Positions 43,901-52,196 are shown, numbered from the stretch's first letter. The stretch is DNA of 64,000 nucleotides from CAVWDU01 sp963840725 (GCA_963840725.1 CAWIZY010000016.1:1488001-1552000); one strand, 5' to 3'. The notes: generated by a model not told the origin, from the sequence alone. A program made the numbers and translations.

Positions 43901-44200
43901 TTCTCCGCCCCCGAGGCGCCTGCCTACGAAAACCATGCGTTCAAGCTGGCGCTGCAGCGTTCGGGACAAACCATTGAGGTACCCGCCGATCAGGATGCAG
44001 CTCGAGCCTTGCTCGACGCCGGGGTGCATGTAGACCTCAAATGCTCAGATGGTATCTGTGGTGTCTGCAAATGCGGGGTGCTGTCGGGGGCGGTGGAGCA
44101 TCGCGATTTTGTGCTGTCCGCTGCCCAGCGGCGTGAATCGATGATCCTGTGCCAGTCACGCGCTGCGCACCCCGGCGGGGAGATCGTGCTGGATCTCTAG
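40970..44200 (+). CDS. Self-sufficient cytoplasmic reductive dehalogenase (BhbA/NpRdhA type) with fused reductase
   Basis: The 1,076-residue fusion is of the catabolic, non-respiratory RdhA type. The corrinoid (B12) dehalogenase domain spans about residues 1-560. It includes the strongly conserved GPRLKSGAITTDMPLAHD, probably the active-site lysine region. Two ferredoxin-like 4Fe-4S clusters follow: Cys563, 566, 569, 573 and Cys599, 612, 615, 619. A phthalate-dioxygenase-reductase-like part has FMN motif RQYSL (809-813) and NAD(P)H motif GGGIGITP (872-879). The C-terminal plant-type 2Fe-2S ferredoxin uses Cys1025, 1030, 1033 and 1061. There is no Tat signal and no RdhB anchor, so it acts in the cytoplasm with NAD(P)H. 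Known relatives (BhbA of Comamonas, NpRdhA of Nitratireductor) remove bromine or chlorine ortho to a phenolic hydroxyl. I chose ATG 40970 because relatives begin at FSYKNRPFHLGPYPLE; the start signal is weak. Confidence 0.92.
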   Translation: MMRLFSYKNRPFHLGPYPLERLPRSDTPADLSAVPAMQPLLFHRPEGTSLVNAMRRYQAMLDAIRDGMVKKEKALIPDDLQERTRHLKSFGYYQDASQVGVCKLTPEMFLPQPVVNPDIGDLAELLRSQQTKTLAAGIDVIMAELRESMNAPPATVAHHSHALVFLYEYPREPGSDEAGCEWLTDSMAERTCVRAAETGAILSNYIRLLGYEARGHSGACADVDLNKLAVAAGLARVEQGASGPRLMNPYTGSRFGLCAVTTVLEVAPDRPLAGGGARDYWRSHGPAWQLGMGFAKNRFNQLAYRKRRYVDGAYPFENSRRAEVPTTLIDEPRIPRVPKRTDMFARAIFGDMGAKLQDAARNGNYVRKSATSFAARRPLGAFVLLQNGPVAADIAAGTEDARRNADNIKAALYFLGADAVGISRCPDWAYYSHDAAGDPLPAYHPNAISVIIDQGHETMEGASGDDWIACSQSMRAYLRFSLLGGIIGDQIRHLGYGARVHTVMDGEVLQPPLLLLAGLGEVSRIGEVILNPFLGPRLKSGAITTDMPLAHDRPIDFGLQRFCDQCNKCARECPSGAITAGPKRMFNGYEIWKSDSQKCTTYRVTQAAGAMCGRCMKTCPWNLEGLFAEAPFRWLASHVPAAAKHLAALDDRLGHGSINPVKKWWWDLEMVDEGPYQPSSHGSEARALQQDLALKFEDQTLAVYPASLAPPPYPFPFPMDREAGIAAYDRLIGPEEYRARLAAGDTAQLAHEYRLPQGDAPVLPLVLSKMEVMTPAISRYRLSSPGGEPLPVFAAGAHLDVVVAPEFLRQYSLAGNPADRSHYEIAVLREDGGRGGSALLHRIFSEGRRVFVSRPINHFPLDESATRTLLMGGGIGITPLLAMGHRLHSLGKVFRLHYSCHDREHAAYLDTLAAVPWSECVVVHCSTEGTRADFTGLLSDYRPGDHLYTCGPERYMEAVLNCGLGHGWPEEVLHREYFSAPEAPAYENHAFKLALQRSGQTIEVPADQDAARALLDAGVHVDLKCSDGICGVCKCGVLSGAVEHRDFVLSAAQRRESMILCQSRAAHPGGEIVLDL

Positions 44201-44274
44201 ACCATGCGTTTGTTGCCAGCCTACCTCAAGCTCCCAGCGAGTGTCGGACTGCAGTGTCCCGGACCGAAACAAAA

Positions 44275-44351
44275 TGGCGCGCCTGGCAGGATTCGAACCT
44301 GCGACCAATGGCTTCGGAAGCCACTACTCTATCCGGCTGAGCTACAGGCGC
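44275..44351 (-). tRNA. tRNA-Arg (anticodon CCG)
   Basis: The minus strand reads as a complete cloverleaf. The acceptor GCGCCTG pairs with CAGGCGC. The D-arm is AGCTCAGCCGGATAGAGT and the anticodon loop TTCCGAA (anticodon CCG) sits on the stem TGGC/GCCA. The T-arm has GCAGGTTCGAATCCTGC. The discriminator G is followed by encoded CCA (44275-44277). It reads Arg CGG codons. The surrounding gap (44201-44599) holds no other gene; I looked for an integrated element at its 3' end and saw no partial copy nearby. Confidence 0.95.
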
Positions 44352-44599
44352 TTGAACGAGACTGAAACGAGGCGGGCGCTCTTGAATTGGTGCCCCCGAT
44401 GGGCAACGCTTCAGGGAGCGAAGCCCCGTCTCATCATTCTACTGTGTCGCCTCGCATCGCGAGGACTGACCGGGATGACCTCGAGGCGAGCGGTGCGGGA
44501 ATGATACCCGTCCGGCTATGCCGCGTCTACGTCGCTGCAGGCAGTCTCAGATGACTGGGCTAGAATGAGCGTGCAGGCCTGACCAGAGGACGCGCCGAC

Positions 44600-45949
44600 T
44601 TGCTGATTGTTGAACTGGGGATACTACTTGGCTGTATCGTAATCGGGGCACGCCTGGGAGGCATTGCACTCGGCACGGTGTCTGGCATTGGCCTGCTGAT
44701 TTTCGTGTTTGTACTCGGGCTGCCTCCGGGCCAGCCACCGGCGACGGTGCTGGGAATGATTCTGGCGGTGATTACGGCACTGTCGATGATGGAGGCGGCG
44801 GGCGGGCTCACGTTTTTGGTAGAGACTGCAGGAAAACTGCTGCGCCGCAACCCGGCCCGGATCACCTTCGTAGCGCCATTGGTGACCTATGTACTGATCT
44901 TCGCCGCCGGGACGCAGCACGTGGTCTACTCCTTGCTGCCGGTGATCGCCGAGGTTGCCCGCAAGGCCGGGGTGAGGCCAGAGCGACCGCTATCGATCAG
45001 TGTCATCGCCGCCCAGCAGGGGTTGATTGCCTCGCCGGTCTCCGCGGTGACGGTGGCGCTGGTAGCCTCTCTGGCGTCCCTGGAGGTCAGCCTGATTGAT
45101 ATTATGCAGGTGACGGTACCCGCCACGATTATCGCGGTCATCGCCGGTACCCTGGCGGTGGCCTGGCGAGGCAAGTCCCTGTCGGAAGACCCGGAATATC
45201 AGGCCCGACTGGCGGCCGGCACCGTGCAACCGGTAGAGCAGTCCCAGCCGCTTGTCGGTGCGGCCAGGCGCCGGGGAGCGGGAGCCTGTGCGGTATTTCT
45301 GGGAGCGGTGGCCCTGGTGGTGCTGCTGGGGCTGTTTCCGGAGCTGCGACCCGTTTATGAAACCCAGTCTCCGACAGCAGGGGCAGACGGTGCCCTGCAG
45401 ACGGGTCGGATTGCCATGGGACCGGCGATCATGATTGTTATGCTGGCCGCCGCCGGCGTGATCGGCCTGGTCTTCGACGCCAAGCCGGGGGCGGCGATCA
45501 AGGGTGATCTAATGCGCAGCGGGGTGGTTGCGATCATCTCCATCTTGGGGGTGTCCTGGCTGGGTTCCTCGTTTTTTGCCGCCAATGAAGCCTTCATCGT
45601 CGACAGCATTGCCGCCGTCATAGGCACCGCGCCCTGGCTGTTTGCCCTGGGTCTGTTCGTGTTGTCAATCCTGTTGTTCAGTCAGGCTGCGACCATAGTC
45701 ATACTGGCCCCGGTCGGCGTGGCGCTGGGATTGCCGGCCTACCTGTTGATAGGGCTATACCCGGCGGTCAACGGTAACTTTTTCCTGCCCACCTATGGCA
45801 CGGTGTTAGCGGCTATCTCATTTGATCAGACCGGAACCACGCGTATTGGCAAGTACCTGTTGAATCACAGTTTTATGGTGCCCGGTCTGGTGGCAACCGG
45901 CACCGCGACCCTGGTGGGGGTGCTGATCAGTCGTGCCCTGCTGGCTTGA
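44600..45949 (+). CDS. dcuB: Anaerobic C4-dicarboxylate transporter (DcuA/DcuB family)
   Basis: This inner-membrane protein of 449 residues has about 10-12 hydrophobic helices and the Dcu hallmarks AAGTQHVVYSLLPVIAEVAR and PLSISVIAAQQGLIASPVSA. The C-terminal NFFLPTYGTVLAAISFDQTG is also typical. Dcu carriers exchange fumarate, aspartate and malate for succinate. The start is a TTG at 44600 with AGAGGA upstream, matching the family's N-terminus (MLIVELGILLGC); no ATG fits. An aspartase and an asparaginase follow within 40 bp of each other, so substrate exchange of aspartate and C4-dicarboxylates is the likely job. DcuA and DcuB cannot be separated with certainty from sequence alone. Confidence 0.88.
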   Translation: MLIVELGILLGCIVIGARLGGIALGTVSGIGLLIFVFVLGLPPGQPPATVLGMILAVITALSMMEAAGGLTFLVETAGKLLRRNPARITFVAPLVTYVLIFAAGTQHVVYSLLPVIAEVARKAGVRPERPLSISVIAAQQGLIASPVSAVTVALVASLASLEVSLIDIMQVTVPATIIAVIAGTLAVAWRGKSLSEDPEYQARLAAGTVQPVEQSQPLVGAARRRGAGACAVFLGAVALVVLLGLFPELRPVYETQSPTAGADGALQTGRIAMGPAIMIVMLAAAGVIGLVFDAKPGAAIKGDLMRSGVVAIISILGVSWLGSSFFAANEAFIVDSIAAVIGTAPWLFALGLFVLSILLFSQAATIVILAPVGVALGLPAYLLIGLYPAVNGNFFLPTYGTVLAAISFDQTGTTRIGKYLLNHSFMVPGLVATGTATLVGVLISRALLA

Positions 45950-45984
45950 CTATACTGACGTTTCCTATGACAAACCGGGAGTGG

Positions 45985-47469
45985 ATGATGAAGCGATCAC
46001 TGGTAACTATGGCAGCGGGGCTGTTATTGATGGCTCACTTGCAGGCTGCAGCGGACGCGGGTGTGGCGACCCGGATGGAGCGGGACCTGCTCGGTGAAAA
46101 GGCGATACCCGCCGGTGCTTTTTACGGGATACAGACCGCCCGGGCGATTGAGAACTTTGCTATTTCGGGCCGTACCCTTTCCGACTATCCGGAGCTGATC
46201 AATGGCCTGGCGCTGACCAAAATGGCGGCGGCAAAGGCCAACACCGACGTGGGCAAGATGCCCAAAACGGTGCGTGACGCAATCCTCGCCGGTGGCGAAG
46301 CTATCCTCACCGGCAAGTATAACGACCAGTTTCCGGTCGACCCCTATCAGGGCGGGGCGGGGACCTCAACCAATATGAATGCCAATGAGGTGATGGCCAA
46401 TGTAGCGCTGGTCGAGACCGGCCGTAGTATCGGTCAGTACGACATTGTAGAGCCCCATGACGATCTCAATATGTCCCAATCCACTAACGACGCCTATCCC
46501 ACGGCACTGAAAGTGGCGATTCTCAGCAATAACGACAGACTGGTGGCGGAGCTGGAGCGTCTGGTCGCTGCCTTTCGCGTCAAAGGCCAGGCCTTTATCG
46601 ATATTCTGAAAATGGGGCGTACCGAAATGCAGGACGCCGTGCCCATGACCGTGGGTCAGGAGTTCCACGCCCTGGCCACAGCCCTGGAGGGCGAGATTCG
46701 CATTATCCGCAGTTACGAGGAGCCCCTGTTCAGCATTAACATGGGAGGTACCGCTATTGGTACCGGTCTCAATGCGCCGGCGGGTTACGCTGAAAAAACC
46801 AGCGCTCATCTGGCCGAGCTGACCGGTAAACCCTTTACCACCGCCGGTGATCTGATCGGTGCCACCTGGGATCAGCAGGCTTTTCTCTCTGCATCCAGCG
46901 CCACCCGCTCACTGGCGGTCAAGTTGTCCAAGGTCGCCAGTGATCTGATTTTGCTGTCGTCGGGCCCTCGGGCCGGTCTGGGGGAGATCAATCTGCCGCC
47001 GGTACAGCCCGGCTCCTCTATCATGCCCGGCAAGGTCAACCCGGTGATGGCGGAGTTGACCAACCTGGTGGCTTTTCGGGTTATCGGCAATGACACCTCG
47101 GTGATGCTGGCTGCCCGCAACGGCCAGTTGCAACTCAATGCCTACGAGCCCCTGGAGGCAATCGCGATTCTGGATTCACAAAACCTGCTGATCAATACCA
47201 TGCGGGCTTTCCGGGAGAAGTGTGTGGCCGGGATCACGGTCAATGAAGCGACACTGAAGGCGAATATTGAGCGCACTGTGGGTATAGTCACGGCCTTGAA
47301 TCCGGTCATAGGCTACGACAAAGCCACGGAACTGGCAAAAGAGGCCTACCGCAGCGATAAGGGTATCCTGGAAGTGATTCGCGAGCAGAACGTGCTGACG
47401 AACGAGCAGATAGAGACCCTGCTGGATCCCGCAGCACTTACCGGGATGGATAAGTCGCGCTATCAGTAA
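45985..47469 (+). CDS. aspA: Aspartate ammonia-lyase with an N-terminal signal peptide
   Basis: Aspartase splits L-aspartate into fumarate and ammonium. The 494-residue product carries the fumarase/aspartase signature GSSIMPGKVNPV and the family blocks TSTNMNANEV and DDLNMSQSTND. Ordinary AspA starts directly at a sequence like IEEDLLG; here the matching RMERDLLGEK is preceded by a classical Sec signal (MMKRSLVTMAAGLLLMAHLQ then AAADA). Export to the periplasm is therefore predicted. Two adjacent ATGs (45985 and 45988) follow CGGGAG. It sits 35 bp after the Dcu transporter and 39 bp before a periplasmic asparaginase, an operon that could turn Asn into Asp and then fumarate outside the cytoplasm. 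Confidence 0.88.
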   Translation: MMKRSLVTMAAGLLLMAHLQAAADAGVATRMERDLLGEKAIPAGAFYGIQTARAIENFAISGRTLSDYPELINGLALTKMAAAKANTDVGKMPKTVRDAILAGGEAILTGKYNDQFPVDPYQGGAGTSTNMNANEVMANVALVETGRSIGQYDIVEPHDDLNMSQSTNDAYPTALKVAILSNNDRLVAELERLVAAFRVKGQAFIDILKMGRTEMQDAVPMTVGQEFHALATALEGEIRIIRSYEEPLFSINMGGTAIGTGLNAPAGYAEKTSAHLAELTGKPFTTAGDLIGATWDQQAFLSASSATRSLAVKLSKVASDLILLSSGPRAGLGEINLPPVQPGSSIMPGKVNPVMAELTNLVAFRVIGNDTSVMLAARNGQLQLNAYEPLEAIAILDSQNLLINTMRAFREKCVAGITVNEATLKANIERTVGIVTALNPVIGYDKATELAKEAYRSDKGILEVIREQNVLTNEQIETLLDPAALTGMDKSRYQ

Positions 47470-47508
47470 GGCGCTATACCCCGAATACAGTAGTGGAGAC
47501 TTGATGCA

Positions 47509-48684
47509 ATGAAAAAAACCATAATACGAAACCGGTATGCGATTCCGCTGGGTCTGATTTGTAGTCTGGCCGCCACCCTGGTCCTGGCTGAACAGCCGAC
47601 TGCGCCAGGGGCAACAGCGGAGCCTGTGATAAAAAGCGGCACTGAGCAGGTGGCAAAGCAGGCACCGGACACGCAGACTCCAGAAACGGTAGCGGCCAAG
47701 CCTGCCGTGGCCATCCTTGCCACCGGCGGCACGATTGCGGGATCTGCCGAGAGTCAGACCCAGGCCGGGTATACCTCGGGGCAGGTCGGCGTCGAGGTAC
47801 TTTTGGCGGCGGTGCCGCAACTGGAGACGGTGGCCCGGGTTAGCGGCGAGCAGGTCGCCAATGTGGGGAGCCAGGATATGGATGATGCCATCTGGCTGCG
47901 TCTGGCCGGTCGGGTCAATGAACTGGCGGGGTCCCCCGAAGTCAACGGTATAGTTATTACCCATGGCACTGACACGATTGAGGAGACCAGCTACTTTCTG
48001 AACCTGGTGAGCGCCACCAAAAAGCCTGTCGTACTGACGGCAGCGATGCGCCCGTCCACTGCCCTGTCGGCCGACGGGCCTCTGAATATTTTCAATGCAG
48101 TGGCAGTCGCCGCCGATCCGGCAGCCGCTGGGCGTGGGGTACTGGTGGTCGTTAACGACGACATCCACGGCGCCAGGGCGATTACCAAAACCCATACGAC
48201 GGATGTGCAAACCTTCCACTCGCCGGAGCGCGGTTTGATGGGCACAACCTTATATGGGGTCAATACGTTTTTCCGGCCGCCCTATCGTATGCACACAGCA
48301 GACAGTGAATTTTCCCTGGCGGGCGTCACGACGCTGCCCCGAGTCGATGTGCTGTATATGAATGCGGGCTTCTCAGCGGATCTGATTGACAGCGCAGTTG
48401 CCAGCGGTGCGAAAGGCCTGGTAATTGCGGGCGTTGGCAATGGCAATATGACCGGCCCGGCCCAGGCGGCTGTGGCCCGGGCAGTTCAAAAGGGCGTGGT
48501 GGTGGTGCGTTCCAGCCGAGTCCCCAGCGGCGCTACCGGCCGCAATGTCGAGGTCAACGACGACGAGTTGGGTACGATTGCAGCGGGCGAACTGAATCCC
48601 GCCAAAGCGCGGATCTTGCTCAAGCTGGCCCTGCTTAAAACCGCTGACTCCAAGGGCATCCAGTTAATCTTTGAGCGTTATTAA
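47509..48684 (+). CDS. ansB: Periplasmic L-asparaginase, type II
   Basis: Asparaginase hydrolyses L-asparagine to aspartate and ammonium. This 391-residue protein has a signal peptide (through about VLA) and a spacer of about 40 residues rich in Thr, Ala and Pro. The type II core then has both catalytic threonines: ILATGGTIAGSAESQ (first Thr) and VITHGTDTIEETSYFL (second Thr with Asp). SADGPLNIFNAVAVA and the C-terminal VNDDELGTIAAGELNPAKAR are conserved. The ATG at 47509 follows GGAG. It is the last gene of the dcu-aspA-ansB unit and feeds aspartate to the neighbouring aspartase. Confidence 0.9.
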   Translation: MKKTIIRNRYAIPLGLICSLAATLVLAEQPTAPGATAEPVIKSGTEQVAKQAPDTQTPETVAAKPAVAILATGGTIAGSAESQTQAGYTSGQVGVEVLLAAVPQLETVARVSGEQVANVGSQDMDDAIWLRLAGRVNELAGSPEVNGIVITHGTDTIEETSYFLNLVSATKKPVVLTAAMRPSTALSADGPLNIFNAVAVAADPAAAGRGVLVVVNDDIHGARAITKTHTTDVQTFHSPERGLMGTTLYGVNTFFRPPYRMHTADSEFSLAGVTTLPRVDVLYMNAGFSADLIDSAVASGAKGLVIAGVGNGNMTGPAQAAVARAVQKGVVVVRSSRVPSGATGRNVEVNDDELGTIAAGELNPAKARILLKLALLKTADSKGIQLIFERY

Positions 48685-48790
48685 ATGCGCAGCTGAGGCC
48701 AGAGTGACACCACCACTGGGCTGATCAGCTGCTGCCCTCGGCCCGGCCCAGGTCCAGCGGGCATGCAGCCACGCTGCTGGTATGGTCGTG

Positions 48791-51142
48791 TCAGTTCACG
48801 GAGCCTTGCAGATGTTCTTTGAAGTAAGCCGTCATCATAGAGTACATATGCAGCGAGGTTCCCTCGCCCTCGACGATGCCGTGACGCCGGTTCGGGTAGG
48901 CCATAAAATCGAAGTGTTTATTGTGCTTGATCAGTTCGTTGATCAGCCGCTCACTGCCCTGATAGTGGACGTTGTCATCACCGGTGCCGTGCATGAGCAG
49001 CAGTTTACCCTGCAGATTGGCGGCGTGAGTGATGGGTGACGACGCTGTGTAGCTGTCGCCAAACTGGCTCAGTAGCCCCGAGTAGCGCTCCTGATAAATG
49101 GAATCATAGAGACGCTGGTCGGGTACTGGCGCCCGGGAGACCCCAACATGGTATTGCTCCGGGTACCGGAACATCAGGTTGAGCGTCATCGAGCCACCGC
49201 CGGAGTGGCCCCACACGCCCACCCGGTCGCAATCGATGTAGCGCCACCGGGCACAGATGGCTTTAAGGGCCTCAGACTGGTCCCTGGCACCCGGTCCGCC
49301 GACCTGGCCATAGATGGAGCGACGCCAATCGTGTCCGCGGGGTGCTTTGGTACCCCGGTTGTCGACAGAAGAAATGATAAAACCCTGTTGTGCCATTAGC
49401 AGATGCCAAAGCTGTCTGTGGCCGCCCCATTTGTCCTGCACGGTTTGTCCGGCAGGTTCGCCGTACACGAAGTTGATCAATGGATACCGTGCTCCCGGGT
49501 CGAAGTCTGCGGGGCGGATGAGGAAGCCATCCAGCCGCAAGCCGTCACTGGCGTTTACACTGTAGAACTCAGGTGCGGTGATGCCCAGCTTCGCGATCAT
49601 TGCGGCGAGTGCCGCATTGTCTTCGAACACATAATGCCGTTGGTGATCAGGCAGAGACACCAGGCTGGTAACCGGTGGCTGCATGAAGGAGGAGTGCGTG
49701 TGTATCGCCCAGCTTGAATCGGCCGATATCTGGTAGCTGTGGGTGCCAGGCCGTTTAGCTGGACTGATGCGCTCCATCTTGCCGCTGCCATCAAGCGGCA
49801 CCCGATAGAGATAGCGCTGGGCCATATTGTCCGGCGATGCAATAAAATAGAACCAGCCGTTGGCAGCATCCGTGGAAACCGGCTCAACAACATCGAAGGA
49901 GCCGGGGGTCAGTTTGCTGAAGGTTTTTCCATCGCGGCTAACGCTGTAGACGTGGCGCCAGCCATCACGTTCACTGACCCAGAGAAATCTGTCCTGCCCC
50001 TTGACCCATTCGACGTCCTCGACGGTTTCGATGAAGGTCTTTTCCTGTTCTGTGAACAGCGCCTTGATAGCCCCTGTTGCAGCGTCTGCTTGCCAGACGG
50101 TGTTGGTATCCTGTTTGCGATTGAGTTGTTGAATCAGCAGCGCGTTGCTGCTGTCGGCCCATTCCATGCGCGGGACGTACATGTCTTTCGGTATGCCGGG
50201 CAGGTCAATCCAAAGCGTGTCTCCGCCGGTGGCGCTGACCACGCCTATTTTGGCCGCCGAGTTCTCCTCGCCTACCTTGGGGTACGGAATGGCCGTGACC
50301 TCGGGATACAGCGTGTCCGTGTTGTTGATGATGAGAAAATCTTTCGCTGCATGGGTGTCGAGCTGCCAGTAAGCGATGTGTTGGCTGTCCGGACTCCAGC
50401 GAAAACCGTCACGGATGCCAAATTCTTCTTCGTAGGCCCAGTCGAACAGCCCGTTGATAATGGTGTCGGAGGCGTCTGTGGTCAGGGCCTTTACCGCCCG
50501 TGTTTGCAGGTCCTGAACATAGATATTGTTATTCCAGACATAGGCGAAGGTCTTGCCATCGGGAGAGAACTTCCCGAACATCAGCTGGCTGGGTCCCTGC
50601 TTGTCGCCGCCCAATTGCCAGAGCTTTCCCGTAGAAAATTCCCGCACCCAGTAGTCGCCCCGGCTTTTTTTGCGCCAGACATATTCCGCATTGGTGTAGA
50701 TCAGCAGCTTGGACTTGTCGTCAGACCACTGGTAGTCATCCACCACCAGGGCGCGTTCCGAGCCGGCCGGCGTGAGTTGCGCAAGCGGTATAACCACCGT
50801 GCGTTTCAGCGTGGCGGGGTCGTACTGGACGATCTCTTCAAAGGTCTTTATATCATCGCCGTGCTCATCTTTCTCGAGCACTGCATCCTCATAACCGGGC
50901 GCTGTTTCCAATGCCGTAAACGCCGCGCCCTCCTTAAGCCAGCGCACTGCCCCCGGGCGTTTGGGGTTGTAAGCCCAGTCTTTGAATAGCGCCTCATTGG
51001 TCAGCTGTATGCTCTTCGTGTCGGTAGCTACAGCGGTGTGTCCTGCGTGTTCCTCGTTGGCCGCGGACCGATTTGGCGCCGGCAACAGGGTAATGGTGAG
51101 GGCTGTGAAAATAATGGGCGCAATCAATCGGGGGTGGTTCAT
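48791..51142 (-). CDS. S9-family dipeptidyl peptidase IV, exported
   Basis: This 783-residue protein has a signal peptide (to about NRSAAN). An eight-bladed propeller follows, with DPP-IV features such as DWAYEEEFGIRDGFRWSPD (the acidic pair that binds the substrate amino end). The C-terminal alpha/beta hydrolase has the nucleophile serine in VWGHSGGGSMTL (GWSYGG in most members), the Asp in GTGDDNVHYQGS and the His in PNRRHGI. The enzyme should remove N-terminal Xaa-Pro dipeptides in the periplasm or at the surface. It is convergent with ansB. A 14-bp tandem repeat lies just upstream of its start. Confidence 0.9.
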   Translation of the reverse strand: MNHPRLIAPIIFTALTITLLPAPNRSAANEEHAGHTAVATDTKSIQLTNEALFKDWAYNPKRPGAVRWLKEGAAFTALETAPGYEDAVLEKDEHGDDIKTFEEIVQYDPATLKRTVVIPLAQLTPAGSERALVVDDYQWSDDKSKLLIYTNAEYVWRKKSRGDYWVREFSTGKLWQLGGDKQGPSQLMFGKFSPDGKTFAYVWNNNIYVQDLQTRAVKALTTDASDTIINGLFDWAYEEEFGIRDGFRWSPDSQHIAYWQLDTHAAKDFLIINNTDTLYPEVTAIPYPKVGEENSAAKIGVVSATGGDTLWIDLPGIPKDMYVPRMEWADSSNALLIQQLNRKQDTNTVWQADAATGAIKALFTEQEKTFIETVEDVEWVKGQDRFLWVSERDGWRHVYSVSRDGKTFSKLTPGSFDVVEPVSTDAANGWFYFIASPDNMAQRYLYRVPLDGSGKMERISPAKRPGTHSYQISADSSWAIHTHSSFMQPPVTSLVSLPDHQRHYVFEDNAALAAMIAKLGITAPEFYSVNASDGLRLDGFLIRPADFDPGARYPLINFVYGEPAGQTVQDKWGGHRQLWHLLMAQQGFIISSVDNRGTKAPRGHDWRRSIYGQVGGPGARDQSEALKAICARWRYIDCDRVGVWGHSGGGSMTLNLMFRYPEQYHVGVSRAPVPDQRLYDSIYQERYSGLLSQFGDSYTASSPITHAANLQGKLLLMHGTGDDNVHYQGSERLINELIKHNKHFDFMAYPNRRHGIVEGEGTSLHMYSMMTAYFKEHLQGSVN

Positions 51143-51218
51143 AGGGAGGCCAACCTCAGGGTTTAATTGGGGGATTGTGCGGCGAGCGAGCTGCTTGATG
51201 CAAGTAAACCCGCAGGCC

Positions 51219-51322
51219 GCCGGCGAGGTGCGGCCGGCGAGGTGCGGCCGGCGAGGTGCGGCCGGCGAGGTGTGGCCGGCGAGGTGTGGCCGGCGAGGTG
51301 TGGCCGGCGAGGTGTGGCCGGC
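51219..51322. repeat. Seven 14-bp tandem repeats (GCCGGCGAGGTGYG)
   Basis: Seven perfect-length units run from 51219 to 51316, plus a partial GCCGGC (51317-51322). Units 1-3 read GCCGGCGAGGTGCG and units 4-7 GCCGGCGAGGTGTG, a single C-to-T change that was then copied. The unit is not a multiple of three, and the array lies between the stop of the DUF4136 gene and the start of the peptidase, so it is non-coding. Confidence 0.92.
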
Positions 51323-51335
51323 CTGAACGGGTGTG

Positions 51336-51944
51336 TTAGTTCGGCGGGAAGTCGGCGAAGATCAGGTCGGCGGCTTCATTAAATCTGGCCTGATCCGGGT
51401 TGGACTTTTCCTTGAGCTTGGACTGGGTGACACCGCGCCAGACCGATTGTTTCAGTTCGGGGTCGATCATATCGACGATGAAGGTTCCCTCGGTGTAATT
51501 CTGTACTGATACCTCAGTCTGGGAGCCCATGCAGTTCCAGCAGTTGTACATGGAATAGCGATTGTAGGGCCCATAGCCATAGCCGCCGGCGTAACTGGGT
51601 GTTTCGTAGGTGCGCACGTCGGTTTTGTCCTGGGTGGCGAGGTGCCAGGTGAGGAAAAGGTCTGCAGCGGCGGGATCATCGACAAACTGGTAGCCGCGTT
51701 TTTCCAGGGCCTGTTGTAAAGCCCGGTCAGCGCGGTCACGCTGCATATCGCTGATACGCAAGGGGTTGTCGCCGGAGATCTGGCCTGATCCCTGGTAAAA
51801 CGCGATCTTTTTTGCCCCGGCAAAGGAATAGTCCTGCTTAAAGTCTACTGTGGGTTTGGGCGGCGAGCTGCTGCAGCCAGCCAGTAGTACTCCGAGTGCT
51901 GTGGCGATGAGAACACCGCGGAGCATTGTGATCCATGTCGACAT
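51336..51944 (-). CDS. DUF4136 lipoprotein
   Basis: This 202-residue protein has a lipoprotein signal with lipobox LLAGC (Cys near residue 23). Its DUF4136 domain includes DFKQDYSFAGAKKIAFYQ, then DRADRALQQALEKRGYQFVD, ADLFLTWHLATQDKTDVRTY and the C-terminal FNEAADLIFADFPP. A Tyr/Gly-rich insert (SYAGGYGYGPYNRYSMYNCW) stands in the middle. The family is a common outer-membrane lipoprotein of unknown function. I chose the ATG at 51944 because GGAGAG precedes it. It is in the same orientation as the peptidase downstream but separated by the tandem repeat. Confidence 0.87.
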   Translation of the reverse strand: MSTWITMLRGVLIATALGVLLAGCSSSPPKPTVDFKQDYSFAGAKKIAFYQGSGQISGDNPLRISDMQRDRADRALQQALEKRGYQFVDDPAAADLFLTWHLATQDKTDVRTYETPSYAGGYGYGPYNRYSMYNCWNCMGSQTEVSVQNYTEGTFIVDMIDPELKQSVWRGVTQSKLKEKSNPDQARFNEAADLIFADFPPN

Positions 51945-52196
51945 AAGACTCTCCAATGAGTGACGATTGTCCAGCTAGTCTAGCTAATAACCGGACAATT
52001 TGCAGTCAAATATCACCCCCGCGATGTGGGCGGTTTGTCAGCCAAGGGAGGATTCAGCTGCTGCGGTGCTATGCGGGCCGCAGAGCTGTGCACCAGCACT
52101 CAAAGCGCCGGTCTCGCCATTGCAAGCCCCCGGCAAACTGCTTACCATCGCGGGCCGAGAACTTCTGGTCATGGCTGGCCTGCGGAGAGACAACGC

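Noticed and set aside
44275..44600. Integrated element at the tRNA-Arg gene
   Set aside because: No integrase and no repeated tRNA 3' end are visible in the window.
49739..50989. 416-codon plus-strand open frame
   Set aside because: It is antisense to the DPP-IV peptidase, which has all expected motifs.
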